Origin: Campylobacter concisus
GTDB taxonomy: Bacteria > Campylobacterota > Campylobacteria > Campylobacterales > Campylobacteraceae
Assembly: GCF_002913225.1 (NCBI RefSeq)
Contig: NZ_PPAW01000023.1
Coordinates: forward strand, 62,001 to 126,000
DNA: 64,000 nt
Reading direction: 5' to 3'
The position numbers were made by a program, and so were the translations under genes. Under the pieces are notes generated by a model that was not told the DNA's origin, searched no databases, and saw only the letters and a list, made by a program, of their open reading frames with translations. Positions 1 to 6,913 of this stretch are shown in pieces. Every line of letters starts with the position of its first letter. Position 1 is the first letter of the stretch.

Positions 1-557
1 AGAGCCATCGTCACAAAAGTAAGCGCCAAAACCACAACCTGTCCAAGATCATTTTGTAAAATAGCGATCAAAACAATGGCTACACAAAAAAGAATTAAAT
101 ATGGAAAAAGTATCTTGATCTCATCCATCAAAGTTCTCTTGCCATCGCTAAATTTTCTAGTAAAACTCCATGCCAAAAAAAAGACAAAACCAACTTTGAA
201 AAACTCAACAGGCGCAAGCGAAAAGCCTGGCAGTCTGATCCAGCGTCTAGCGCCGCCAGCATCAGTCACCATAGAAGCTGGCAGGGCATGCATAAGTATC
301 ATAGCGATGATGCAAAAGCCAAAAAGGCTAAACCCTATCCAGTTAAGCGCTTTGTCGGGATTTAGCCTAGAGAGCCACCACATGAGAAAAATTCCTATAC
401 AGCCGACTGCAAACTGGCGGATAAAAAAGTGAAATTCGTCGTAGTTGAAAAACAAAACTGTAAAAACTGGCAAGGATAGTGAGAAAATGATACTTATGGC
501 GATCAAAGTCGCGCAAAGATAGAAAATAACCTTATCAACTGCCAAATTTAGCTCCAA
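1..557 (-). CDS. ftsW: SEDS-family peptidoglycan polymerase (FtsW/RodA), partial
   Basis: This is the N-terminal part of a membrane glycosyltransferase of the FtsW/RodA (SEDS) family, which polymerises lipid II for septum or side-wall growth; the gene runs off the left edge. The frame shows several hydrophobic helices and the family signature GGARRWIRLPGFSLAPVEFF, followed by ILQNDLGQ, which corresponds to the usual QPDLG-type loop. No ATG fits. The frame opens after a TAA, and the first plausible start is TTG at 557-555 (LELNLAVDK), about 17 codons before the first membrane helix. A TATACT -10-like box lies at 574-579. The gene is divergent from murI. FtsW rather than RodA is a guess from the N-terminal sequence; family membership is firm, the paralogue is not. 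Confidence 0.8.
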   Translation of the reverse strand, partial: MELNLAVDKVIFYLCATLIAISIIFSLSLPVFTVLFFNYDEFHFFIRQFAVGCIGIFLMWWLSRLNPDKALNWIGFSLFGFCIIAMILMHALPASMVTDAGGARRWIRLPGFSLAPVEFFKVGFVFFLAWSFTRKFSDGKRTLMDEIKILFPYLILFCVAIVLIAILQNDLGQVVVLALTFVTMA

Positions 558-605
558 CTTTAAAATGAGCCAAAGTATAATAAAAAACGGCTTACAAAGA
601 TATTA

Positions 606-616
606 TTTGCTATAAT
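606..616 (+). promoter_or_regulatory. murI promoter, extended -10
   Basis: TTGCTATAAT gives an extended -10 (TGCTATAAT) ending at 616, which would place the transcript start near 622, only about 15 bases before the preferred murI start at 637. No good -35 is visible, as is usual for Campylobacter sigma-70 promoters. Confidence 0.6.
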
Positions 617-636
617 TGCAGGCTTTAAGGATGGGC

Positions 637-1425
637 ATGAAGATAGGTATATTTGACTCGGGGCTTGGCGGGCTTAGCGTCTTAAACGAAGCTTTAAGTA
701 AGCTTAGCGGGCATGAATTTTTATATTACGCAGACGTGAAAAATGTCCCATACGGACAAAAGAGCAGGGATGAAATTTTAAAATTTAGCTTTGATGCGGT
801 GAAATTTCTTATAGAAAATGGAGCAAAAGCTGTCGTGGTAGCTTGTAACACAGCTACAAGCGTGGCGATAAAAGAGCTTAGAGCAAATTTAAGCGTGCCG
901 ATCATCGGTATGGAGCCAGCTGTAAAAAAGGCCCACGATCTAAGCCACAATGATGCCCTAAAAACGCTTGTCATCGCTACTCCAGTCACGGTAAATGGCG
1001 CAAAACTAAAAGAGCTAATCACAAATTTAAACGCAAAAGATAAAACTGAGCTGCTAGCTCTGCCTCGCCTTGTAAATTTCGCTGAAAAGGCTGAGTTTGA
1101 GAGTGAAAACGTGAAGTCATATCTAAAAGAAGAGCTAGCTAAATTTGATCTAAGTAAATTTGACTTTTTGGTGCTTGGCTGCACGCATTTTAACTATTTT
1201 AAAGATAGCTTAAGAGAAATTTTACCTCAAAATATAAGCATAATAGACGGCAACGAAGGGACGGTAAAGCGCCTCATAAGCGAGCTTGGACTTCAAAATT
1301 CAAATATAAAATTAACTCCAAATATAAAATTTTTCTACTCAGGTGACGAGGTATATGAGCAAAGTGAGCTAGAGAAAATTTCAAGAAATTTAGCTCGCCT
1401 AGAAAAAATGAGAGCGATCAGCTAG
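637..1425 (+). CDS. murI: glutamate racemase
   Basis: Cofactor-independent glutamate racemase, converting L- to D-glutamate for peptidoglycan precursors in the cytoplasm. The protein opens with KIGIFDSGLGG, the family's N-terminal motif, and carries both catalytic cysteines: Cys70 in VVACNTATS and Cys182 in LVLGCTHFNY. It is 262 residues long, normal for MurI. I chose ATG 637 because the Shine-Dalgarno-like TTAAGG at 625-630 sits six bases ahead; the in-frame TTG at 616 and ATG at 631 would overlap the promoter or that site. It is divergent from the SEDS gene, so two cell-wall genes share one intergenic region. Confidence 0.95.
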   Translation: MKIGIFDSGLGGLSVLNEALSKLSGHEFLYYADVKNVPYGQKSRDEILKFSFDAVKFLIENGAKAVVVACNTATSVAIKELRANLSVPIIGMEPAVKKAHDLSHNDALKTLVIATPVTVNGAKLKELITNLNAKDKTELLALPRLVNFAEKAEFESENVKSYLKEELAKFDLSKFDFLVLGCTHFNYFKDSLREILPQNISIIDGNEGTVKRLISELGLQNSNIKLTPNIKFFYSGDEVYEQSELEKISRNLARLEKMRAIS

Positions 1426-1495
1426 GCTAAATTTAGCTAAAAATTTGAGCCAAATTTAGCAAAATACACTAAATTTTATGTATTTTTATATGTAT

Positions 1496-2086
1496 TTACC
1501 TCTTTCTTTGCTTTACTATATAGATAGCACTTATTGCCGCAACCACAGTTAAAAGAGCGATCGTGATAGTTAGAAGTGTCTGTTTGTCTGGATTTGAACC
1601 TAGAAAATAGCCAACTCCAAGCAAAACCGCGCACCAAATCCCAGCGCCAAGCGTGGTAAATAGGCAAAATCTAAAAATATTCATCTTAGCTAGCCCAGCT
1701 GGCAGGCTGATATACTGACGAATTCCTGGGATAAGGCGTGAGTTGAAGGTCGAAATTTCGCCGTGTTTATTAAAAAATGCTTCAAATTTATCCATCTTTT
1801 CGTGGGTGATGCCGACAAATTTGCCGTATTTTAAGATGATCTCACGTCCAAAAAAGTAGCAAAGATAGTAGTTAAAAATGGCTCCAAGTAAGCTGCCAAG
1901 CGTGCCTGAGATAAAAGCAAGCGCTAGGCTCATCTCGTCTTTATGAGCTAGATATCCAGCTGGTATCATCGCCACTTCGCTTGGAAATGGAAAAAATGAG
2001 CTCTCTAAAAACATCATCACAAATATACCAGCATAGCCCCAGCTGCTCACGCTTGAAACGATAAAATCAATAATGTCATGTAGCAT
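1496..2086 (-). CDS. DedA family membrane protein
   Basis: A 196-residue integral membrane protein of the DedA (SNARE-associated/VTT) family. These are lipid-scramblase or transporter-like proteins linked to undecaprenyl phosphate or phospholipid recycling and to membrane homeostasis. Family marks visible are the amphipathic N-terminus (IIDFIVSSVSSWGYAGIF), the acidic FLESSFFPFPSEV motif, the GxxxG-rich GTLGSLLGAIFNYYLCYFFG segment, and the arginine motif NSRLIPGIRQYISLPAGL. The ATG at 2086 follows GGAGTAAG. A -10-like TACAAT lies at 2118-2123 on the minus strand. The stop is 70 bases from the end of murI, and the two genes converge. The precise substrate cannot be read from sequence. Confidence 0.9.
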   Translation of the reverse strand: MLHDIIDFIVSSVSSWGYAGIFVMMFLESSFFPFPSEVAMIPAGYLAHKDEMSLALAFISGTLGSLLGAIFNYYLCYFFGREIILKYGKFVGITHEKMDKFEAFFNKHGEISTFNSRLIPGIRQYISLPAGLAKMNIFRFCLFTTLGAGIWCAVLLGVGYFLGSNPDKQTLLTITIALLTVVAAISAIYIVKQRKR

Positions 2087-2152
2087 TCTTACTCCGAAAT
2101 TTATCTTAAAGTGAGGTATTGTAGCAAAGTGCCGCTTAAGTATTTGAGTATA

Positions 2153-2163
2153 TATAATATAAT
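2153..2163 (+). promoter_or_regulatory. possible promoter of the broken gene at 2183
   Basis: Two overlapping TATAAT boxes (2153-2158 and 2158-2163) lie just upstream of the remnant gene that follows. This is what would be expected if that gene once had its own promoter. No -35 is recognisable. Confidence 0.4.
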
Positions 2164-2182
2164 TTCAAAACATCAAATTTTA

Positions 2183-2655
2183 AGGATAAAAACGGCATTT
2201 GAAAATGCGATTATCGCAAAAGAGGATGATGAAAAAGTATGGCCTTACTAGTATTTTTCTCAAATACAATCCATCCGATAAGGGTTTGCCCAACCAAATA
2301 GTATTGGGTTATAGACAAGGAGCGAGACTGCTGGCTTATGGAGAGTGGTTTTTTTCATGATTCAAAGGTAGATCATGGAAATCTTTCAAAAAGCCTATGG
2401 ATACTTTATTATCAAGGTGAAATGTTTGAAATCATACTAGAAAATGAGCTATACAATAAAACAATAGACCATGTATCTTATGATAAAGTATGGCTTTTAT
2501 TAGACGTAAAGCCAATTGCTTATAGCGCATTGGTCGTTGAGGAAATTTTTGCGCTATTAAAAGAAATTCTTATTGTTTATGGGCTGGGTGGTGCATGGAA
2601 AGGGGCTTATTCGCCAAAGTACAAAGTGATACTATTAGATAAATTAGAAAGATGA
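2183..2655 (+). pseudogene. frameshifted remnant of a roughly 150-residue protein of unknown family
   Basis: The open C-terminal part is 2338-2655 (105 codons from an ATG with no convincing ribosome site). The same protein seems to continue upstream in other frames. KTAFENAIIAKEDDEKVWPY reads from about 2189 and ends at TAG 2249-2251. NPSDKGLPNQ reads in a second frame near 2268-2297. YWVIDKERDCWLM reads in a third frame from 2302 straight into the long ORF. The pieces join in order into one plausible soluble protein. An ATA at 2186 sits where a start might have been. I do not recognise the family; small size, acidity and isolation resemble orphan immunity-type proteins, but that is speculation. 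If only the long frame is translated it would be a hypothetical 105-residue protein. Confidence 0.5.
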
Positions 2656-2693
2656 TTTTGACAAAATACAAAGATGTAGCTCTCTTTGAAGTG

Positions 2694-2699
2694 TATAAT
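2694..2699 (+). promoter_or_regulatory. -10 box upstream of 2739 gene
   Basis: TATAAT at 2694-2699 lies about 40 bases before the GTG start at 2739, with a plausible transcript start near 2706. The TTGACA at 2658-2663 is about 30 bases away, too far to be its -35. Confidence 0.4.
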
Positions 2700-2738
2700 A
2701 GCCAAATATAAGTAAAAAATAGAGAGGATTGTTTAGTT

Positions 2739-3332
2739 GTGAAAACCATTTTATTTTGGCTATTTACAGAGATACAAAGCAAAGAACTTGGATTTGTTGC
2801 TATTAGGTGTAGCGCGGTTTTAGAAAACTTAATAAATTTTAGTAAGCTTAAATTTCTAATCGCTTTGCTTTGTTTATTTTGTTGTCTTAACATTAGTATC
2901 ACAAACAAATTTGATTATTTTGTATATAGCTTGGCCTATTTGAGCATTGAGATATCATTACCATTGTTTATTCTTTATATTTTCATAGATAAAAACAGCA
3001 TTCTAAAAGATATCAATACCTTAAAAATAGACTTAACACCACATCTTATGATAATTCTTTCAGGCTGCTTTTTGATATTTATATACATATATGCAAAAGA
3101 ATATTTTTTATATTTTTTATTGATAACGCCAATATTATTTTTTGCTTTTGTTATTAGAAGCATAAATTTTATTTTATTTCATATACCAATTTGTGCCAAA
3201 TTTTTCTCTGATTTCATTGAAATGTTTGTTTATAGAGGCTTTAAATTTGATGTTCTTATATATCCATTTTTATTGATTTTAATGATATTTTTGTATGACA
3301 AAGAAAATAAAAATTTAACTCAAAAAAGATAG
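2739..3332 (+). CDS. hypothetical membrane protein
   Basis: I do not recognise this 197-residue protein. It has about five hydrophobic segments, roughly at residues 38-54, 62-84, 102-117, 122-145 and 173-187, with a charged C-terminal tail (DKENKNLTQKR), so it should be an inner-membrane protein. The N-terminus contains one cysteine and no signal cleavage site. The start is GTG 2739, preceded by AGAGAGGA at 2721-2728. Codon use is noticeably more AT-rich and Phe/Ile-heavy than in the neighbours, and the gene sits beside a decayed ORF, so this small segment may be recently acquired. A strong hairpin follows the stop. No function is proposed. Confidence 0.65.
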   Translation: MKTILFWLFTEIQSKELGFVAIRCSAVLENLINFSKLKFLIALLCLFCCLNISITNKFDYFVYSLAYLSIEISLPLFILYIFIDKNSILKDINTLKIDLTPHLMIILSGCFLIFIYIYAKEYFLYFLLITPILFFAFVIRSINFILFHIPICAKFFSDFIEMFVYRGFKFDVLIYPFLLILMIFLYDKENKNLTQKR

Positions 3333-3336
3333 ATAG

Positions 3337-3352
3337 GGCGAAAGCTCGCCCA
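3337..3352. terminator. bidirectional rho-independent terminator
   Basis: A perfect 6-bp stem, GGGCGA / TCGCCC with loop AAGC. On the plus strand it is followed by AGTTTTAAAA after the 2739 gene. On the minus strand it is followed by TATCTATCTTTTTT after the second metQ. It sits between two convergent genes, where a shared terminator is expected. Confidence 0.7.
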
Positions 3353-3355
3353 GTT

Positions 3356-4135
3356 TTAAAATGCAGGTATAACCTCGCCTTTGTAGTGAGTGATGATGAA
3401 ATTTTTAGTATCAGGGCTAAGAACCGCATCAACTAAAGCTTTGATCTTAGGATTGTTCTCGTTACCAGCTCTTGTGACGATGATGTTTGCATAAGGGCTG
3501 TTAGCGTCTTCAAGTAAAAGTGCGTCTTTTGCCACACTCATGCCAAGATCAAGGACGAAATTTGTGCTAATAGCAGCGATATCGACATCATCAAGTGTTC
3601 TTGGGATCTGAGCACCCTCAAGCTCGACAAACTGCAAATTCTTAGGATTTTTAGTTATGTCATTTACAGTTGCAACTTTTACGTTTTTATCGATCTCTAT
3701 AAGACCAGCTTTTTCTAAAATTCTAAGCGCTCTGTTGCCATTTGACGGATCGTAAGCGATCGCCACTTTTGCGCCATCTTTTAGCTCTTTGATATCTTTT
3801 ATCTTTTTAGAGTAAAAGCCAAGAGGTTCTACGTGCACGCTTGCAACGCTTACAAGATGCAGGCCTCTAGCCTTGTTTTGCTCCTCAAGATATGGCAAAT
3901 GTTGAAAGAAATTTGCGTCTAAGCTACCATCTTCTGTGGCGACATTTGGTATCGAATAGTCTGAAATTTCAGAGATAACAAGGTCATAGCCCTTATCTTT
4001 TAGCTTTGGTTTTACAAATTCTAAAATTTCAGCGTGTGGCACAGGTGAGACGCCAACAGTGATAGTGTAGTCTTTGTCGGCTGCGTGAAGGCTTAGAGCA
4101 ACTAAAGATGCGGTTAAAAGTTTGATAAATTTCAT
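3356..4135 (-). CDS. metQ: MetQ-type (NLPA family) substrate-binding protein, copy 2
   Basis: Periplasmic solute-binding protein of the NLPA/MetQ family, which delivers methionine (L- or D-) or a related compound to MetNI. Typical motifs are ITVGVSPVPHAEILEF, the DANFFQHLPYLEE stretch and SKKIKDIKELKDGAKVAI. The signal peptide (KLLTASLVALSLHAADKD) ends in a signal-peptidase-I type site and has no lipobox cysteine, whereas most MetQ proteins are lipoproteins. The ATG at 4135 follows AAAAAAGGAAAA. The protein is closely similar over its whole length to the copy just upstream (same VATEDG, DANFFQH and PRTLDDV motifs), so the two are tandem paralogues, last in the ddh-metNI operon. The two copies may prefer different ligands; that is inference. 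Confidence 0.9.
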   Translation of the reverse strand: MKFIKLLTASLVALSLHAADKDYTITVGVSPVPHAEILEFVKPKLKDKGYDLVISEISDYSIPNVATEDGSLDANFFQHLPYLEEQNKARGLHLVSVASVHVEPLGFYSKKIKDIKELKDGAKVAIAYDPSNGNRALRILEKAGLIEIDKNVKVATVNDITKNPKNLQFVELEGAQIPRTLDDVDIAAISTNFVLDLGMSVAKDALLLEDANSPYANIIVTRAGNENNPKIKALVDAVLSPDTKNFIITHYKGEVIPAF

Positions 4136-4160
4136 TGTTTTTCCTTTTTTGGTTTGATTT

Positions 4161-4199
4161 AAAGCGACGCTAAAAAGGTAAAAGCTTTTACGTCGCTTT
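4161..4199. repeat. intercistronic hairpin between the two metQ genes
   Basis: AAAGCGACG at 4161-4169 pairs with CGTCGCTTT at 4191-4199 (9 bp). A second internal self-complementary element, GTAAAAGCTTTTAC, lies between the arms. A T-run follows only on the plus strand, so in the direction of the operon it looks like an mRNA-stabilising or attenuating hairpin rather than a full terminator. Confidence 0.55.
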
Positions 4200-4211
4200 T
4201 TATAAATTTAA

Positions 4212-4994
4212 TTAAAACACTGGGATGATAGCGCCGTTATACTTTGTCTCGATAAATTTCTTAACTTCTGGTGAGTTGATAGCTTTATCAAGGGCTTTAG
4301 TTTTAGGGCTGTTCTCATTGCCAGCTTTAACAACTACGTAATTTACGTATGGGCTATCTTTACCCTCGATCACAAGCGCATCTTTTGTTGGATTTAAATT
4401 TGCATTTAGCGCGTAGTTTGTGTTGATAACTGCGATAGTAACGTCATCAAGCGTTCTTGGCACTTGAGCAGCCTCGATCTCTTCAAATTTAAGTTTTTTA
4501 GGGTTATCAACTATATCAAGCGGAGTTTTTAGCGGGTTGTCATTTAGCTTGATAAGTCCAGCGCTAGCTACGATGTCAAGTGCGCGGCTCTCGTTTGTTG
4601 GGTCATTTGGGATAGAGACCACTGCGCCATCTTTTAGCTCTTTTATGTCTTTGATCTTTTTAGAATAAACGCCCATTGGCTCTAGGTGCACGCCAACTGT
4701 TTTTACAAGGTGAGTGCCTTTATTTTTGTTAAATTCTTCAAGATATGGGATGTGTTGAAAGAAATTTGCGTCAAGGTCGCCGTCCTCTGTCGCAAGATTT
4801 GGCGTGGTGTAGTCGTTAAATTCCTTGATCTCAAGTGTGTAGCCATCTTTTGCCAAAATAGGCTTTACAACCTCTAAAATTTCAGCATGTGGGATAGGTG
4901 TAGCACCGACGATTATTGTTTTTGACTTGTCAGCAGCATTTGCGCTAACGCTAAGGCCTAGGGCAACTAGAGAGGTAAGAAGTAGTTTTTTCAT
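4212..4994 (-). CDS. metQ: MetQ-type (NLPA family) substrate-binding protein, copy 1
   Basis: First of two tandem NLPA-family periplasmic binding proteins (260 residues), partner of the MetN/MetI importer upstream. Signal peptide KKLLLTSLVALGLSVSANA is cleaved before ADKS by signal peptidase I; again there is no lipobox cysteine, so it should be a soluble periplasmic protein. Mature motifs are IIVGATPIPHAEILE, DANFFQHIPYLEE, SKKIKDIKELKDG and PRTLDDVTIA. The ATG at 4994 follows AAAAAAGGATAATAA. Between it and metI lie about 260 bases holding a micro-ORF and a long inverted repeat, so expression of the binding protein could be set separately from that of the membrane components. Confidence 0.92.
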   Translation of the reverse strand: MKKLLLTSLVALGLSVSANAADKSKTIIVGATPIPHAEILEVVKPILAKDGYTLEIKEFNDYTTPNLATEDGDLDANFFQHIPYLEEFNKNKGTHLVKTVGVHLEPMGVYSKKIKDIKELKDGAVVSIPNDPTNESRALDIVASAGLIKLNDNPLKTPLDIVDNPKKLKFEEIEAAQVPRTLDDVTIAVINTNYALNANLNPTKDALVIEGKDSPYVNYVVVKAGNENSPKTKALDKAINSPEVKKFIETKYNGAIIPVF

Positions 4995-5056
4995 TTATTA
5001 TCCTTTTTTAAAATTTGCCAAGCACCAAAAAAGGATAAATTTAAGCTAGAAGGTTA

Positions 5057-5105
5057 AATTTCTTTTTAAGTACTTAAGCTATTTCTAAGCACTTAAAAAG
5101 AAATT
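5057..5105. repeat. long inverted repeat in the metQ leader
   Basis: Arms 5057-5076 and 5086-5105 are 20 bases each and complementary at 19 positions, with a 9-base loop; the left arm begins AATTTCTTTTTAAGT. It lies in the untranslated stretch between the micro-ORF and metQ on the minus strand. No T-run follows on that strand, so it is not a classic terminator. It could protect the 5' end of metQ mRNA, bind a regulator, or alternate with another structure. A second small hairpin (CTAAAATT / AATTTTAG, 5194-5217) sits just ahead of the micro-ORF's ribosome site. Confidence 0.65.
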
Positions 5106-5118
5106 CTGTGCTTAGAGA

Positions 5119-5178
5119 TTAGTCTTTCGACGACGCGTTTTTTAGTAGGCGGCACATCTGGCACATATCTGATTTCAT
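5119..5178 (-). CDS. 19-residue Cys/Met-rich micro-ORF in the metNIQ operon (possible leader peptide)
   Basis: A very short reading frame, MKSDMCQMCRLLKNASSKD then TAA, starts at ATG 5178-5176 with a strong ribosome site (GAAAGGACAAAAG) six bases upstream. That site is as good as those of the flanking genes. Three of the first eight residues are Met, and Cys6/Cys9 form a CxxC. It lies between metI and metQ, followed by a near-perfect 49-base inverted repeat. Enrichment for the amino acids handled by the operon suggests a ribosome-stalling leader peptide. A tiny metal-binding or redox peptide is an alternative. Translation is not proven; chance occurrence cannot be excluded at this length. Confidence 0.45.
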   Translation of the reverse strand: MKSDMCQMCRLLKNASSKD

Positions 5179-5252
5179 CTTTTGTCCTTTCAGCTAAAAT
5201 TAATTTGGCAATTTTAGGGAAAAAAGCTTAAAATCAGATAAAAAATGTGGCC

Positions 5253-5927
5253 TTATTTTTTTGAAATTTTATAGAGATAGTTGCCTAAAACTTGGAAAAT
5301 TTGCACCATAATGATTAGAATAACCACGGTGTAGAGCATGATATCTGGGCGAAATCTCTGATATCCGTAGTTTATAGCGACTGATCCTAGTCCGCCACCG
5401 CCAACTGCACCAGCCATCGCTGAAAAGCCGATATTTACGATAAGCGTTAGCGTAAATGCTGAGATGATGCCAGGAAGCGCCTCGACAAACATAACACGAA
5501 AAATGATCTGAAATTTCGAGCTACCAAAGCTTTGTGCTGCTTCGATGATGCCTTTATCAACCTCTTTTAGAGCGTTTTCAATGAGCCTTGCCACAAAGGG
5601 AGCCGCTCCTATAGTTAGCGGAACGATCGCAGCTGTGGTGCCGATGCTTGTGCCTACGATCATTTTTGTAACTGGAAAGAGCACGATGATCAAAATGATA
5701 AACGGAAAGCTTCTAAGCACGTTTATAACGATATCAAGCACAAAATAAAGCTGCTTGTTTGGCTTTAGGCCGTCTTTGTCTGAAAGGATGAGCAAAACCG
5801 CAGGTATGAGGCCTATGGCAAAGGCGAGTAGGGTAGAGACTATGCTCATATATAGCGTCTCGCCGATAGCTGGCAAAAGTATCCTAGAGAAAACATCAGG
5901 AAATTTAGAAAAATCAATACCAAACAT
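5253..5927 (-). CDS. metI: methionine-type ABC transporter permease MetI
   Basis: Inner-membrane permease of the MetNIQ importer (224 residues). It has about five membrane helices, with the EAA-type coupling loop in the segment EAAQSFGSSKFQIIFRVMF that contacts the MetN ATPase. The segments VPLTIGAAPFVARLIENALKE and AMAGAVGGGGLGSVAINYGY are typical of MetI. I chose ATG 5927, whose first base overlaps the last base of the metN stop (TTGATG arrangement) and which follows GGGAGGTGG. An upstream in-frame GTG at 5942 is less likely. Translational coupling to metN is implied. The stop is followed by the micro-ORF region. Confidence 0.93.
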   Translation of the reverse strand: MFGIDFSKFPDVFSRILLPAIGETLYMSIVSTLLAFAIGLIPAVLLILSDKDGLKPNKQLYFVLDIVINVLRSFPFIILIIVLFPVTKMIVGTSIGTTAAIVPLTIGAAPFVARLIENALKEVDKGIIEAAQSFGSSKFQIIFRVMFVEALPGIISAFTLTLIVNIGFSAMAGAVGGGGLGSVAINYGYQRFRPDIMLYTVVILIIMVQIFQVLGNYLYKISKK

Positions 5928-6883
5928 CAAGCCACCTCCCACAAAACGCCACTTTGCTTGATATAGTTAAGCACGTTTTCTTTATCTTTTTCATCTATGT
6001 TTATGACAAGCGAGCCAAGGACGTTGTCGTTTAGCTTCTCAAGCTTACCCCAGACTATGTTAAAGTCGATATTTAGGCTTCTTGCCATGTGTGTGATCAC
6101 GCTGTTTTGAGCCACTTCTTTTGGGAAAAATAGCCTTATATTTGTGCCAGTGTTTGGCAGAATTTCCACTTCACCCAAAAACTCTTTCATCTTCTCATCT
6201 GGCTTTAAAAATAGCTCCTCTATGCTTCCAGAGCCTATTATCTTGCCACCTTCTAGTAGTATCGCGCGTTTTGCGATCGATTTAACCACCTCCATCTCGT
6301 GCGTGACGATGACGACGCTGATGTCTAGCTCTTTATTTATCTTCTCAAGCAGCTCTAAAATTTGATTTGTCGTGTTTGGATCAAGAGCCGAAGTCGCTTC
6401 GTCGCTTAGTAAAATTTTAGGATTTAAAGCAAGCGCTCTAGCGATGGCTACACGCTGTTTTTGGCCGCCACTTAGCTCGCTTGGATAGCTTTTTGCCTTG
6501 CTTTCAAGACCGACTAAATTTAAAAGCTCTCTCACTCTTTTTTCGGTCTCGTCACTTTTATATCCCCAAAATTTAAGCGGAGTAGCGACGTTTTCAAAGA
6601 CATTTTTTCTAGCCATCAGGGCAAAATGCTGAAATATCATCCCAACATCTCGCCTCAAATGTCTTTGCTGCGTCTCATCTAAATTTTTTATCTCTTGATC
6701 AAAGACTTTTAAGCTGCCGCCTTGATAGCTCTCTAACCCGTTTATGCACCTTAAAAGCGTTGATTTACCAGCACCGCTGTGCCCCACGATAGCAAAAATT
6801 TCACCCTTTGCAACCTCTAAATTTACACCATAAAGGATCTGTGTATCGCCATAAAATTTGGTTAAATTTTCTATTTTTATCAC
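5927..6883 (-). CDS. metN: methionine-type ABC transporter ATP-binding protein MetN
   Basis: ATPase of the MetNI importer, 318 residues. The nucleotide-binding domain shows Walker [10 protein letters not shown] at 34-42, signature [15 protein letters not shown] and Walker [14 protein letters not shown], then H in VIVTHEME. The last roughly 80 residues (from about 240) form the NIL regulatory domain found in true MetN proteins, where bound methionine inhibits ATP hydrolysis; this favours a methionine transporter over a generic amino-acid ATPase. The gene begins 30 bases after the ddh stop and overlaps metI, so ddh-metN-metI-metQ-metQ could be one transcript. The start codon ATG 6883 has AAGGAAAA ahead of it. 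Confidence 0.95.
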   Translation of the reverse strand: MIKIENLTKFYGDTQILYGVNLEVAKGEIFAIVGHSGAGKSTLLRCINGLESYQGGSLKVFDQEIKNLDETQQRHLRRDVGMIFQHFALMARKNVFENVATPLKFWGYKSDETEKRVRELLNLVGLESKAKSYPSELSGGQKQRVAIARALALNPKILLSDEATSALDPNTTNQILELLEKINKELDISVVIVTHEMEVVKSIAKRAILLEGGKIIGSGSIEELFLKPDEKMKEFLGEVEILPNTGTNIRLFFPKEVAQNSVITHMARSLNIDFNIVWGKLEKLNDNVLGSLVINIDEKDKENVLNYIKQSGVLWEVA

Positions 6884-6913
6884 TAAATTTTCCTTACTTT
6901 TAACTGCCTAAAT

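Noticed and set aside
76-432. 118-codon plus-strand frame at the left edge
   Set aside because: The opposite strand encodes a recognisable FtsW/RodA protein across the same bases.
2658-2699. TTGACA with TATAAT as a -35/-10 pair before the 2739 gene
   Set aside because: Spacing is about 30 bases, too long; only the -10 is retained.
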